A stretch of 64,000 nt of DNA from NCBI RefSeq assembly GCF_000785515.1, contig NZ_CP009913.1, positions 958,001 through 1,022,000 of the forward strand, given 5' to 3'. The translations under genes and the position numbers were made by a program. The notes below the pieces were generated by a model. It did no database searches. It was given only the letters and a program-made list of their open reading frames with translations, and was not told where the DNA came from. Of this stretch, positions 35,823-44,439 are shown piece by piece (the first letter of the stretch is position 1; each line of letters begins with the position of its first letter). This stretch comes from Streptococcus salivarius. GTDB lineage: Bacteria > Bacillota > Bacilli > Lactobacillales > Streptococcaceae.

Positions 35823-37585
35823 ATAGGAAAAAGAGTTTAGCAGCAGTTTTGTTGCTCTGTACGGTCTTTGGTTTTACAGCATGCGGGACTAAGGAGCAAA
35901 CAAAAAATGGTGTGACAACTAAAAAAGTAGATAAACAAGCAACTACTGATATCACGAATTTGCACTTAAGAGATAAGAAGAGCCTCTATGATAAGGATCA
36001 TACAAAGGTAACGACCATGTACCTGACAGTACGTCGAGGAGATGCTACAGAAAATCAAAATCACTCATGGTCTGAGGTCAATCAATATTCCGTTGAAGAT
36101 TATCAGAAAATGCATGTTAAACGATATCAAGTAGCAGGGCTCCTCCAAGTAGGTAACGAGGACGGTCCTGTCTCTGGTGAGTTAGGTTATGACCAAGACG
36201 TGCCAAATGCCAGTGTTCAGATTCGTGGGGAAAGTTCAAGTAAGAACGCCCAAAAGAACTACAAAATCAAGATTAAAAAGAACAAGGGTGAGTGGAACGG
36301 TCAACGTACGATCAACCTTAACAAACACCAGACTGAAGCCCTTCGCTTTAGAAATAAGTTGTCCTATGATCTAATGGAAGAAATTCCACAACTCATGGGT
36401 GCTAGAACGAGTTTTGTTCACCTCTATGTTAAAGATGAAACCTCTGACAATCCTTCAGGTAAATTTGAAGATTATGGTCTCTACACGCAAGTCGAACAGA
36501 TTAACAAAAACTATCTGAAAGATCACGGTCTGGATGAAAATGCCAACCTTTATAAACCAAACTTCTTCGAATTCTTCCGCTATGAAGATACGATTGTTAA
36601 AGAAGATGATCCTAAATTCGATAAGGATAAATTCGAGAAACTTTTGGAAATTAAAGGTAGCCATGATCACACCAAACTTATTGATTTTCTAACCAAGCTC
36701 AATGATCCATCAGTGAAGATTGAAACTATCATGGACAAGTATGTAGATCCTGAGAATATCCAATATTGGATGGCCTTCCAGATGTTGCTTGGTAATGATG
36801 ATACACAGAGTCGTAACATGTATCTCTATAGCCCACAAAACTCAACCAAATGGTACATCATTCCTTGGGATAACGATAGTATCTTGATGAAGAATGAACG
36901 TCGTTTGGTAAGTAAGGACAGCGACCAAGCCAATAGCTGGGAAGTCGGTGTCAGCAACTATTGGGGTAACCAACTTTTCCAACGTTTGCTCAAATCAAAA
37001 GAGTTCCGCAAGGGACTAGATGAGAAGATGGATGAGCTACGTAAGACAATTACTGGTGACAAGATTTCTTCAATGAGTAATGAATACGCAGCAGTCATTA
37101 AACCTTACCTAGCTAAGATGCCTGACCAAATGCATGCTAAGACAACACCTGATAATTACGACAAGATTTTGGCAGATTTGCCAAATGAGTTGGAGAACAA
37201 CTACAAGATTTACAAAACAAGTCTTGAAAAACCACAACCATTCTTTATCAATAAGCCGGAAGTGGCCAATAACAAATTGAAATTAAGTTGGGGTGCCTCT
37301 TACGACTTCAATAACAGCAGGTTGACTTACACAGTTGAGTTAGCTAAGGACTATGAATTTAAAGACAAGGTCTTTGAAAAATCTGGTCTCAAAACTCTCA
37401 GTGCTGAAACAGATACCTTGCCTAAGGGACAATATTTTGTACGTGTGACTGCAACTAATGAAGCTGGACAATCACAACGTGCCTTTGACTACTATGTCAA
37501 TAGTGATAATTCAAAACAATTTGGTATCATGAGCTTCTTTGTTCTTGAAGATGGAAAAATTGGGGTAGATGGCTATGAAGACTAA
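35819..37585 (+). CDS. CotH-kinase-family lipoprotein with C-terminal FN3-like domain
   Basis: This 588-residue protein starts with a lipoprotein signal (MNRKKSLAAVLLLCTVFGFTACG; lipobox FTAC), so it faces the outside. The CotH family region contains QIRGESSSKNAQKNYKIK, a long helix, GLYTQVEQINKNYL and WYIIPWDNDS, and the last roughly 110 residues resemble a fibronectin type III fold. CotH proteins are atypical kinases in spores and secreted systems; related proteins accompany VTC proteins near exopolysaccharide genes. I start at 35819, where GGTGGGGGAA precedes; 35810 would spoil the signal. The substrate is unknown. Confidence 0.85.
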   Translation: MNRKKSLAAVLLLCTVFGFTACGTKEQTKNGVTTKKVDKQATTDITNLHLRDKKSLYDKDHTKVTTMYLTVRRGDATENQNHSWSEVNQYSVEDYQKMHVKRYQVAGLLQVGNEDGPVSGELGYDQDVPNASVQIRGESSSKNAQKNYKIKIKKNKGEWNGQRTINLNKHQTEALRFRNKLSYDLMEEIPQLMGARTSFVHLYVKDETSDNPSGKFEDYGLYTQVEQINKNYLKDHGLDENANLYKPNFFEFFRYEDTIVKEDDPKFDKDKFEKLLEIKGSHDHTKLIDFLTKLNDPSVKIETIMDKYVDPENIQYWMAFQMLLGNDDTQSRNMYLYSPQNSTKWYIIPWDNDSILMKNERRLVSKDSDQANSWEVGVSNYWGNQLFQRLLKSKEFRKGLDEKMDELRKTITGDKISSMSNEYAAVIKPYLAKMPDQMHAKTTPDNYDKILADLPNELENNYKIYKTSLEKPQPFFINKPEVANNKLKLSWGASYDFNNSRLTYTVELAKDYEFKDKVFEKSGLKTLSAETDTLPKGQYFVRVTATNEAGQSQRAFDYYVNSDNSKQFGIMSFFVLEDGKIGVDGYED

Positions 37586-38303
37586 AGAGAAGCCCTTTCG
37601 TCATGAGTTGAAATATGTCATTGGTGAACCAGAAAAGGCTCTGCTAACTGAGCGTTTTAAACATTTGATTCAATTGGATAAGCATGCGACAAATGGTGGT
37701 TATACCATTAGGAGTCTTTATTTTGATGACTATTGGAATAGTGCCTATGCTGAAAAAGATGCAGGTATTCTAGTTCGTAAAAAATATCGGATTCGTATCT
37801 ATAATTTCGGTACCAATAGTATCAAACTAGAGCGTAAGAAAAAGGTAGATACCTACATTTTGAAAGAGGATGCACCTCTAACCGTTGAAGAATTTTATAA
37901 AATTATTGATGGGGACTATGACTTTCTCTTAAAAAGTCCATATCCTCTCTGTCAGGAATTTTACTATGAATGCGTTAGTAACATGATGCGTCCACGGACC
38001 ATCGTTGACTATGAGCGAGAGCCGTGGGTCTATGACTTTGGAACAGTTCGCTTAACCTTTGACCAAAATGTTAGAGTAGCGGTTGGAAGTTTTGATATTT
38101 TTGATCCAGACTTACCAACAATTCCAGTCATTGATCCAGAAAAGATGGTTTTCGAAGTTAAATACACAGAGTATCTGCCAAAGATTGTCCAGAGTGTCTT
38201 GCCAGGGAAAGCAGACATGATGGCTGTCTCTAAGTACGTATTGGCTTATGAAAAATCTCAGTATCTAAATGGTTTTGAATACTGGGAAGATGGGAATATA
38301 TAA
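37575..38303 (+). CDS. VTC-domain protein
   Basis: This 242-residue protein is of the VTC/CYTH-like triphosphate tunnel superfamily, named after the yeast polyphosphate polymerase. The basic tunnel residues are apparent (FRHELKYVIGEPEK, IRSLYFDDYWN, RKKYRIRIYNFG, SIKLERKKK, DYEREPW, FEVKYTEYLPK). The upstream GGGG suits the ATG at 37575; the ATG at 37569 is an alternative. It overlaps the CotH gene and precedes a DUF4956 gene, a trio that recurs in Gram-positive bacteria. It may handle nucleoside triphosphate or polyphosphate linked to the CotH step; this is inference. Confidence 0.88.
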   Translation: MKTKEKPFRHELKYVIGEPEKALLTERFKHLIQLDKHATNGGYTIRSLYFDDYWNSAYAEKDAGILVRKKYRIRIYNFGTNSIKLERKKKVDTYILKEDAPLTVEEFYKIIDGDYDFLLKSPYPLCQEFYYECVSNMMRPRTIVDYEREPWVYDFGTVRLTFDQNVRVAVGSFDIFDPDLPTIPVIDPEKMVFEVKYTEYLPKIVQSVLPGKADMMAVSKYVLAYEKSQYLNGFEYWEDGNI

Positions 38304-38351
38304 ATAGGAAAAGGCTAAGTTTGGAAGAACTTAGTATAAGAAGGGGAGTTT

Positions 38352-39023
38352 ATGAGTGTTCAAGACTTTATAAAAAAATCAATTTTGCAGTCTGATAACT
38401 ATGCGACACAATCACCGTTACGTATTGTTATCGTCTTGCTACTTGCCTTGTTGATTGGAGCCTTTATCTATAAGGTTTATCAGCATTTCTTTACAGGCGT
38501 TATTTATTCACGCAGTTTTGCCATGACCTTGGTCGGTATGACCTTGCTCACGTCAATGGTAACACTGGCAATCAGTTCAAACATCGTTATCTCACTTGGT
38601 ATGGTCGGTGCCCTCTCTATCGTCCGTTACCGTACCGCAGTTAAGGATCCTATGGACTTGCTCTACCTTTTCTGGGCAATTACCTCAGGGATTACGGTAG
38701 GGGCAGGTATGTATGTCCTAGCCGTTGTAACGTCTATCGTTATCCTTTTAATGCTTATTGTCTTTAGCCGCTTGCAAGAGACTGGTAAGGTGTATATCGC
38801 TGTGGTTCACTATGATGGTGAGCACACAGGTGACAAAGTTATTCAAGAACTTGGTCGCATCAAACACTTTATCAAGTCTGAAACCATGCGAAAAGACAGT
38901 GTTGAGATGGCTATTGAAGTCTTTGTGAAAAATAACGACCTTACCTTCGTTGAAAACATTAAATCTATCGAAGGTGTCAAAGACCTTACGCTGATCCAAT
39001 ACAACGGCGAATACCATGGCTAG
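38352..39023 (+). CDS. DUF4956 membrane protein
   Basis: This 223-residue protein has about four membrane helices in the first 140 residues, including the conserved LGMVGALSIVRYRTAVKDP stretch, and a small soluble C-terminal domain. This is the DUF4956 family, which commonly neighbours VTC-domain genes; its function is unknown. It may form a membrane pore or anchor for the VTC protein. Start: AAGGGGAGTTT. It overlaps the next gene by 8 nt. Confidence 0.88.
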   Translation: MSVQDFIKKSILQSDNYATQSPLRIVIVLLLALLIGAFIYKVYQHFFTGVIYSRSFAMTLVGMTLLTSMVTLAISSNIVISLGMVGALSIVRYRTAVKDPMDLLYLFWAITSGITVGAGMYVLAVVTSIVILLMLIVFSRLQETGKVYIAVVHYDGEHTGDKVIQELGRIKHFIKSETMRKDSVEMAIEVFVKNNDLTFVENIKSIEGVKDLTLIQYNGEYHG

Positions 39024-40437
39024 TAAACGTGAGAAGAAGAGTTGGAGTAGTCGAAAGAAGAAACTTTGGCTCGTCATCTGTCTAATCATCATTACGAGTG
39101 GTCTTTATGCTATTTTTGTGTATTTGAATACCAGAAATACAGGTACCAAGTTTGAATATACGCTTTCAGACAAGAGTTTTGGGAATCCGCTCATGGGTTA
39201 TGTCCCTTCAGCGGAAGAAAAAACAGTTTCTGAAGATGTTCATCTTGTCTATGTTGATATCACATGGAAAGAATTAGAACCTAAAAAAGGCCACTATAAC
39301 TGGGAAACAATTGAAGAAAGTAACCAGTTCAAACGATGGAAGAAAGAAGGCAAGCAGGTCGTCTTACGTTTCTTGCTAGATTACCCTGGCAAATCAAGTC
39401 ATAAGGATATCCCTGACTGGTTGGGAAATGAAATTTCTGACCTTGGGGATGCTTATAACACATCCTACGGTAAAGGATTTTCACCAAATTACCAAAATAA
39501 ACTGCTTAGAAAATACTATAAAGAAGCTGTTACTGCTATGGGACAGCGTTGGGGCAATGATGATTTTATCGCCTACATCGAACTTGGTGGCTTAGGACAC
39601 TGGGGTGAGTGGCATGTTCACTCAGATGCTGGCATTCGCCAATTGCCACGAAAAGAAGTTCGTAAGGACTATATTGCACCGTTTCAACCAGCCTTTCCTA
39701 AAGCGAAGATTCTTATGAGAAGACCTTTTGATACAGGTTTGGAAGGTGATTTTGGAATCTACAATGATGTCTTTGGAGACAAATCAGCAACTAAAACCTG
39801 GTTAAATTGGATTCAAAATGGTGGCTCATACGATCAAACTCAAGAGCAAGCAGCCTTGAAAGCCATGCCTAAGGCTTGGGAAAAGGCTCCTATCGGTGGT
39901 GAATTAACAAGTTCACAGTCTATGTCAAGCTTACTCGGTAATAACTTAGATGAGTTAACTGAAGAAGCTAAGGCAGCTCATCTGACCTTCTTGGGTCCAA
40001 AGGTTGCTGAAGATATCGGTGACGGGCATGCTGCTTATAAGGAGCTTTTGAAGAACATGGGCTATCGCCTCTGGGTATCAGGTTTGACAATCTCCAAAGG
40101 AGAGAGCAAGGTTGATATTACCCTTAATTTGGAAAATTCTGGGGTTGCCCCTTTATATGGGGATTGGCCTGTGGTATTATACTTGTGTAATACTAATGGC
40201 AAGGTTCTTCAAGCACAACAACTTGAGTGTCGTTTGTCTGAATTGCTTCCTGATCAAACAACTGAACTTAAGGCAAGTTTCGCCTATTCTAAAGATCAGA
40301 ACTATCAAGTGAAGCTAGGAATTCTATCTCCAATGACACAAGAGCCTTCGGTTCATTTTGCCATGAAAGGTTTTGAAGGAGAAGTTATGCCTAAATTAGC
40401 AACGATTCAAAAGGATCAAAAAGGCACTGGCAAGTAA
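39016..40437 (+). CDS. DUF4832-type glycosidase-like surface protein
   Basis: This 473-residue protein has one N-terminal membrane anchor (about residues 15-36). A TIM-barrel-like region follows (GNPLMGYVPS, LVYVDITWKELEPKKGHYNW, LGGLGHWGEWH), as in DUF4832/DUF4874 proteins, which are related to family 42-type glycosidases. The C-terminal roughly 110 residues look like a beta-sandwich. The Glu in HWGEWH is a candidate catalytic acid. In Pseudomonas PelA has a hydrolase half; this protein could fill that missing role, trimming or releasing polymer. The assignment of activity is inference. Confidence 0.8.
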   Translation: MASKREKKSWSSRKKKLWLVICLIIITSGLYAIFVYLNTRNTGTKFEYTLSDKSFGNPLMGYVPSAEEKTVSEDVHLVYVDITWKELEPKKGHYNWETIEESNQFKRWKKEGKQVVLRFLLDYPGKSSHKDIPDWLGNEISDLGDAYNTSYGKGFSPNYQNKLLRKYYKEAVTAMGQRWGNDDFIAYIELGGLGHWGEWHVHSDAGIRQLPRKEVRKDYIAPFQPAFPKAKILMRRPFDTGLEGDFGIYNDVFGDKSATKTWLNWIQNGGSYDQTQEQAALKAMPKAWEKAPIGGELTSSQSMSSLLGNNLDELTEEAKAAHLTFLGPKVAEDIGDGHAAYKELLKNMGYRLWVSGLTISKGESKVDITLNLENSGVAPLYGDWPVVLYLCNTNGKVLQAQQLECRLSELLPDQTTELKASFAYSKDQNYQVKLGILSPMTQEPSVHFAMKGFEGEVMPKLATIQKDQKGTGK

Positions 40438-40451
40438 GAAAGGAAAAATAA

Positions 40452-41465
40452 ATGTCTATTTTAATTACAGGAGGAGCTGGCTATATCGGTAGCCACACAA
40501 CCGTTGAACTCCTTAATGCAGGTTTCGATGTAGTCTTAGTTGATGACTTTTCAAATAGTTCGCCAGCGGTACTTGAACGTTTGGAAAAGATTACGGGTAA
40601 AAAGTTTCCATTTTATCAAGGCTCCATTTTAGATACTGATTTTTTGGATAAGGTTTTCACAAATGAAGATATTGAGTTAGTTATTCACTTTGCGGCCTTC
40701 AAGGCAGTGGGTGAATCTGTTCAAAAACCTTTGAAATATTATAAGAACAACATCAGTGGTACCATTACCCTCCTTGAAAAAATGAAGGAATATGATGTTA
40801 AAAACATCGTCTTCAGTTCAAGTGCAACAGTTTACGGTACCAATAATCCTTCTCCAATGACCGAAGATATGCCAACGTCAGCGATTAACCCATATGGTTA
40901 TACTAAGTTGATGATGGAACAAATTCTTACAGACGTAGCTGCTTCAGATCCGTCATGGTCTGTCACAAATCTTCGTTATTTCAATCCTATCGGTGCTCAT
41001 GAAAGTGGTTTGATTGGGGAATTGCCAAACGGTATTCCAAACAACCTGATGCCATATATTACACAAGTAGCTATCGGTAAACTGCCTGAGCTTAACGTCT
41101 TTGGGGATGACTATCCAACTCCAGATGGTACAGGTGTGCGTGACTACATTCACGTTCTTGACCTGGCCTCAGGTCACTTGGCTGCTGTCAAATATAATTT
41201 GAGTCATAAAGGTGCTGAGATTTTCAACTTGGGTACTGGACATGGTTATAGCGTTTTGGATCTCGTTAAGACTTTCGAAGCTGAAAACAAGGTTGCTATC
41301 CCATACCGTATTCAAGGACGTCGTGCTGGCGATATTGCTACTTGCTATGCCTCTCCTGAAAAGGCCAAAGAAGTCCTTGGCTGGGAAGCTAAGAAGACCT
41401 TGAAAGAAATGGTTAGAGATTCATGGCGTTGGCAAACGACTAACCCAAACGGTTATGAAGACTAA
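40452..41465 (+). CDS. galE: UDP-glucose/UDP-GlcNAc 4-epimerase GalE
   Basis: This 337-residue SDR epimerase has NAD motif GGAGYIGSH (about 7-15), SSSATVYG, catalytic Tyr148 in the YXXXK motif (YGYTK) and RYFNPIGAH. At the position of E. coli Tyr299, the substrate gatekeeper, this protein has Cys298 (GDIATCYASPEKA). Human GALE also has Cys there and accepts N-acetylated sugars. It may therefore make UDP-GalNAc for the upstream PelF-like enzyme. It is the last gene of the operon, 14 nt after the DUF4832 gene. Confidence 0.93.
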   Translation: MSILITGGAGYIGSHTTVELLNAGFDVVLVDDFSNSSPAVLERLEKITGKKFPFYQGSILDTDFLDKVFTNEDIELVIHFAAFKAVGESVQKPLKYYKNNISGTITLLEKMKEYDVKNIVFSSSATVYGTNNPSPMTEDMPTSAINPYGYTKLMMEQILTDVAASDPSWSVTNLRYFNPIGAHESGLIGELPNGIPNNLMPYITQVAIGKLPELNVFGDDYPTPDGTGVRDYIHVLDLASGHLAAVKYNLSHKGAEIFNLGTGHGYSVLDLVKTFEAENKVAIPYRIQGRRAGDIATCYASPEKAKEVLGWEAKKTLKEMVRDSWRWQTTNPNGYED

Positions 41466-41510
41466 GTAGCATAACTCAAATTATCAGTTCCTAGGGAGTG
41501 TAAGATAAGC

Positions 41511-41542
41511 ACTAGATTATTTTAAACTATGCCTAATCTAGT
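41511..41542 (+). terminator. Hairpin after galE (weak)
   Basis: ACTAGATTA / TAATCTAGT perfect 9-bp stem with a 14-nt loop and no T-run; it may be a processing or partial termination site. Confidence 0.4.
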
Positions 41543-41555
41543 AGCTTCAAAAATA

Positions 41556-41621
41556 AAGAGAAGAGGAGTGGGAGCGGTCACTAAATGATTACAGATTTAG
41601 AACTGTCTCACCCTCTTTTTA
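41556..41621 (+). terminator. Terminator of the Pel-type operon
   Basis: A long stem pairs AAGAGGAGTGGGAG with CTCACCCTCTT, carries an inner CTAAAT/ATTTAG hairpin, and ends in five T residues. Confidence 0.75.
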
Positions 41622-41641
41622 TGTTTAAGCTTAGCTTTCTA

Positions 41642-41650
41642 TGGTATAAT
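41642..41650 (+). promoter_or_regulatory. Extended -10 promoter, leaderless DUF1146 gene
   Basis: TGGTATAAT with -10 at 41645-41650, 6 nt before the ATG at 41657. Confidence 0.6.
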
Positions 41651-41656
41651 GAAACT

Positions 41657-41893
41657 ATGACTATAATTAATCAATTCGTCACTTTGGCGAGTCACCTTGT
41701 ATTTATAGGATTGAGCTACCAAATGCTGATTAGCCTTTTTGATTGGGCGAAGATCATCAAAAATCCGATTGAAAATACTGGTAAATTGAAACTCTTTTTG
41801 CTCTTTATCAGTATTGCCTTAGGCTACCTTATCAGCTCCTTTGTTCTGGCGGTTTTAGCTTTTGGACAGAATATGGCTAGCTCGATTTCTTAA
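41657..41893 (+). CDS. DUF1146 small membrane protein (YwzB family)
   Basis: This 78-residue protein has two membrane helices (about residues 8-28 and 46-68) and the family segment QMLISLFDWAKIIK. DUF1146 members (YwzB in Bacillus) stand directly before murA there too; their function is unknown. I start at 41657, not at the in-frame ATG 41585, because the earlier start overlaps the terminator stem and -10 box. There is no Shine-Dalgarno; the mRNA is probably leaderless. Confidence 0.85.
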   Translation: MTIINQFVTLASHLVFIGLSYQMLISLFDWAKIIKNPIENTGKLKLFLLFISIALGYLISSFVLAVLAFGQNMASSIS

Positions 41894-41915
41894 ATTAGTG
41901 ATTTTAAAAGACTTT

Positions 41916-41924
41916 TGATATAAT
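41916..41924 (+). promoter_or_regulatory. Extended -10 promoter of murA-epuA
   Basis: TTTTGATATAATAC gives a TGN-TATAAT extended -10 about 37 nt before the murA ATG. Confidence 0.55.
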
Positions 41925-41960
41925 ACAAAAAGATGAAAATGACCCTTGAAAGGAATCCTT

Positions 41961-43232
41961 ATGGATAAAATTATTGTGCAGGGTGGCAACACTCGATTAA
42001 GTGGTGAGGTTGTCATTGAAGGTGCTAAAAACGCTGTCCTCCCTTTGTTGGCAGCGACTATCTTGGCCTCAGAAGGTCAAACAACCTTAACTAATGTTCC
42101 AATCTTGTCAGATGTTTACACGATGAATAATGTTGTTCGTGGTTTAGATATTGCTGTAGACTTTGACGAGGAAAATAATACCGTTGTCGTTGATGCTAGT
42201 GGAGAAATTCTCGATCAAGCACCATACGAGTATGTTAGCAAGATGCGTGCGTCAATCGTAGTTCTTGGACCTATTCTTGCCCGTAATGGTCACGCTAAGG
42301 TTTCAATGCCTGGCGGTTGTACGATTGGTAGTCGTCCAATCGACCTCCACCTCAAAGGTTTAGAAGCAATGGGTGCTAAAATTACCCAAGTTGGTGGTGA
42401 CATTACTGCGACAGCAGAAAACCTTAAAGGTGCAACTATTTATATGGACTTCCCATCTGTTGGTGCCACTCAAAACCTTATGATGGCAGCAACTTTGGCT
42501 GATGGTGTTACAACCATTGAAAATGCTGCGCGTGAACCAGAAATTGTTGACTTGGCCCTCCTTCTTAACGAGATGGGAGCAGACGTCAAAGGTGCTGGAA
42601 CTGAAACGCTCGTGATTAAAGGTGTTAAAGCTCTCCATGGTACTAAACATGCGGTTGTTCAGGACCGTATTGAAGCCGGTACTTTTATGGTAGCGGCAGC
42701 TATGACTTCTGGAGATGTTCTCATCAAAGATGCTATCTGGGAACATAACCGTCCTTTGATTTCAAAATTATTGGAAATGGGTGTCGATGTTAAGGAAGAA
42801 GAAGGTGGCATTCGTGTTAAATCTGATATTTCTCAATTGAAACCAGTAACCGTTAAAACTCTACCTCACCCAGGTTTCCCAACTGACATGCAGGCTCAAT
42901 TTACAGCACTTATGGCAGTGGTAAACGGGGAATCAACCATGATTGAAACTGTCTTTGAGAATCGCTTCCAACACTTGGAAGAAATGCGTCGTATGGGACT
43001 TCATTCAGAAATCCTTCGTGACACGGCTATGATTCACGGTGGTTTGCCACTTCAAGGTGCTCAGGTTATGTCTACTGACCTTCGAGCTTCAGCAGCACTT
43101 ATTCTTACAGGAATGGTAGCTGAAGGAACAACGACTGTTGGTAAATTAACACACTTGGATCGTGGTTACTATCAATTCCATGAGAAACTAGCTAAACTAG
43201 GAGCAAATATTTCACGTGTAAGTGAGGCTTAG
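41961..43232 (+). CDS. murA: UDP-N-acetylglucosamine 1-carboxyvinyltransferase MurA
   Basis: This 423-residue enzyme performs the first committed step of peptidoglycan synthesis, adding enolpyruvate to UDP-GlcNAc. N-terminal [15 protein letters not shown], the active-site Cys loop [15 protein letters not shown] (the fosfomycin target Cys) and [15 protein letters not shown] are present. I start at 41961 ([10 protein letters not shown]) with GAAAGGAATCC upstream; an in-frame ATG at 41946 lacks a ribosome site. It is followed by epuA one nt after the stop. Confidence 0.96.
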   Translation: MDKIIVQGGNTRLSGEVVIEGAKNAVLPLLAATILASEGQTTLTNVPILSDVYTMNNVVRGLDIAVDFDEENNTVVVDASGEILDQAPYEYVSKMRASIVVLGPILARNGHAKVSMPGGCTIGSRPIDLHLKGLEAMGAKITQVGGDITATAENLKGATIYMDFPSVGATQNLMMAATLADGVTTIENAAREPEIVDLALLLNEMGADVKGAGTETLVIKGVKALHGTKHAVVQDRIEAGTFMVAAAMTSGDVLIKDAIWEHNRPLISKLLEMGVDVKEEEGGIRVKSDISQLKPVTVKTLPHPGFPTDMQAQFTALMAVVNGESTMIETVFENRFQHLEEMRRMGLHSEILRDTAMIHGGLPLQGAQVMSTDLRASAALILTGMVAEGTTTVGKLTHLDRGYYQFHEKLAKLGANISRVSEA

Positions 43233-43233
43233 T

Positions 43234-43422
43234 ATGGAAACTGGTAAAGGCTATGTTTTTCGTCAATTATTACTTGTTTTGAGTGTGTGTGTGATTGGCC
43301 TTGCTTTTCTAGCTATCGGTTTGATGGTTGGCTATGCTGTTTTAGGAGAGGGCAAGGATCCAATAAGCATCTTAAAACCAGAAACTTGGCAGGCAATTGT
43401 TGCTAAATTTACAGGAAAATAA
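43234..43422 (+). CDS. epuA: EpuA, RNA polymerase subunit-related small membrane protein
   Basis: This 62-residue protein has one strong membrane helix (about residues 12-37) and a short amphipathic tail. The order murA-epuA-endA is the same as in pneumococcus. The Pfam family is labelled RNA polymerase beta-related but its role is unclear. I start at 43234 (METGKGYVFRQ), one nt after the murA stop; 43222 would overlap murA. Translational coupling is likely. Confidence 0.85.
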   Translation: METGKGYVFRQLLLVLSVCVIGLAFLAIGLMVGYAVLGEGKDPISILKPETWQAIVAKFTGK

Positions 43423-43451
43423 AGGGAGTGGGAAGTAATCCCGCTCCTTTA
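43420..43451 (+). terminator. Terminator after epuA
   Basis: AAAGGGAGTGGGA / TCCCGCTCCTTT stem, partly overlapping the stop codon. Confidence 0.8.
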
Positions 43452-43482
43452 GTCATGACATTCATATAAAAGAAAGAGAACA

Positions 43483-44364
43483 ATGGCAAAAAGAAAGACA
43501 TCTTTAACAAATAAACAGAAACGTCAGCTAGTCTCGTTACTGATAGCGGTTTTGATTGCAGTTTTAGGTTACGTTGGAACGAGTAATAAGCTCTCACCTA
43601 ACAATCCAATCAAGCAGGTAGCTAGTCTAGTCTCGGGAAAATCCAATAACTACGTCAAATCAAACGGCTCAACAAGTGGGCAGTCTACGCCACAAGAGCA
43701 ACTCGCAGAGACGGTGATGACCAGCTCTGTCAAGAGTCAACTAGGAAACGCCATAGAATGGAATGGGGCTGGTGCCTATATTGTTAACGGTAATAAAACC
43801 AATCTTAATGCTAAGGTATCTAGCCAACCCTACGCTAATAACCAAGTTAAAACGGTTCAAGGACAAACGGTTCCTACAGTTGCGAATGCCTTGTTAAGTA
43901 AAGCGACCAGACAGTACAAAAATCGTCAAGAAACAGGGAATGGCTCAACCTCTTGGACACCAGCTGGATGGCATCAAGTTCACAATCTTTCAGGAGAGTA
44001 TAGCCATGCCGTAGACCGAGGCCATTTGTTAGGTTATGCACTTGTAGGTGGTCTCAAAGGATTTGATGCCTCGACTTCAAATCCAGAAAATATTGCCGTT
44101 CAAACTGCTTGGGCTAACCAAGCTAATAGCGAAACTTCCACAGGCCAAAACTATTATGAAAGCCTGGTACGTAAAGCTCAGGATAAAAATAAACGTGTCC
44201 GTTATCGCGTTACCCTCATTTATGAAGGAGATAACCTGATTCCATCAGGATCACATCTTGAAGCCAAGTCAGCAGATGGCTCGCTTGAGTTCAACGTCTT
44301 CGTTCCAAATGTCCAACAGGGAATTACCCTAGATTATTATTCAGGGAAAGTAACGGTGAATTAA
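43483..44364 (+). CDS. endA: DNA-entry nuclease EndA
   Basis: This 293-residue protein has an N-terminal membrane anchor (about residues 19-35) and an extracellular beta-beta-alpha metal nuclease domain with the DRGH motif in [16 protein letters not shown] and the Asn-rich helix [17 protein letters not shown] that binds Mg. In competent streptococci EndA degrades one strand of incoming DNA and acts on neutrophil traps. The weak ribosome site (AGAAAGAGAAC) follows the epuA terminator. Confidence 0.93.
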   Translation: MAKRKTSLTNKQKRQLVSLLIAVLIAVLGYVGTSNKLSPNNPIKQVASLVSGKSNNYVKSNGSTSGQSTPQEQLAETVMTSSVKSQLGNAIEWNGAGAYIVNGNKTNLNAKVSSQPYANNQVKTVQGQTVPTVANALLSKATRQYKNRQETGNGSTSWTPAGWHQVHNLSGEYSHAVDRGHLLGYALVGGLKGFDASTSNPENIAVQTAWANQANSETSTGQNYYESLVRKAQDKNKRVRYRVTLIYEGDNLIPSGSHLEAKSADGSLEFNVFVPNVQQGITLDYYSGKVTVN

Positions 44365-44366
44365 TG

Positions 44367-44396
44367 AAAAAACGACTCCGGTTGGAGTCGTTTTTA
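44367..44396 (+). terminator. Terminator after endA
   Basis: AAAAAACGACTCC / GGAGTCGTTTTT hairpin with loop GGTT. Confidence 0.88.
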
Positions 44397-44406
44397 GTAT
44401 CTAGAA

Positions 44407-44438
44407 AAACAAAAACCCACCCGCAGGTGAGTTTTTAT
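44407..44438 (-). terminator. Terminator of glnQHMP (minus strand)
   Basis: On the minus strand AAACTCACC / GGTGGGTTT with loop TGCG is followed by T residues. Confidence 0.8.
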
Positions 44439-44439
44439 T

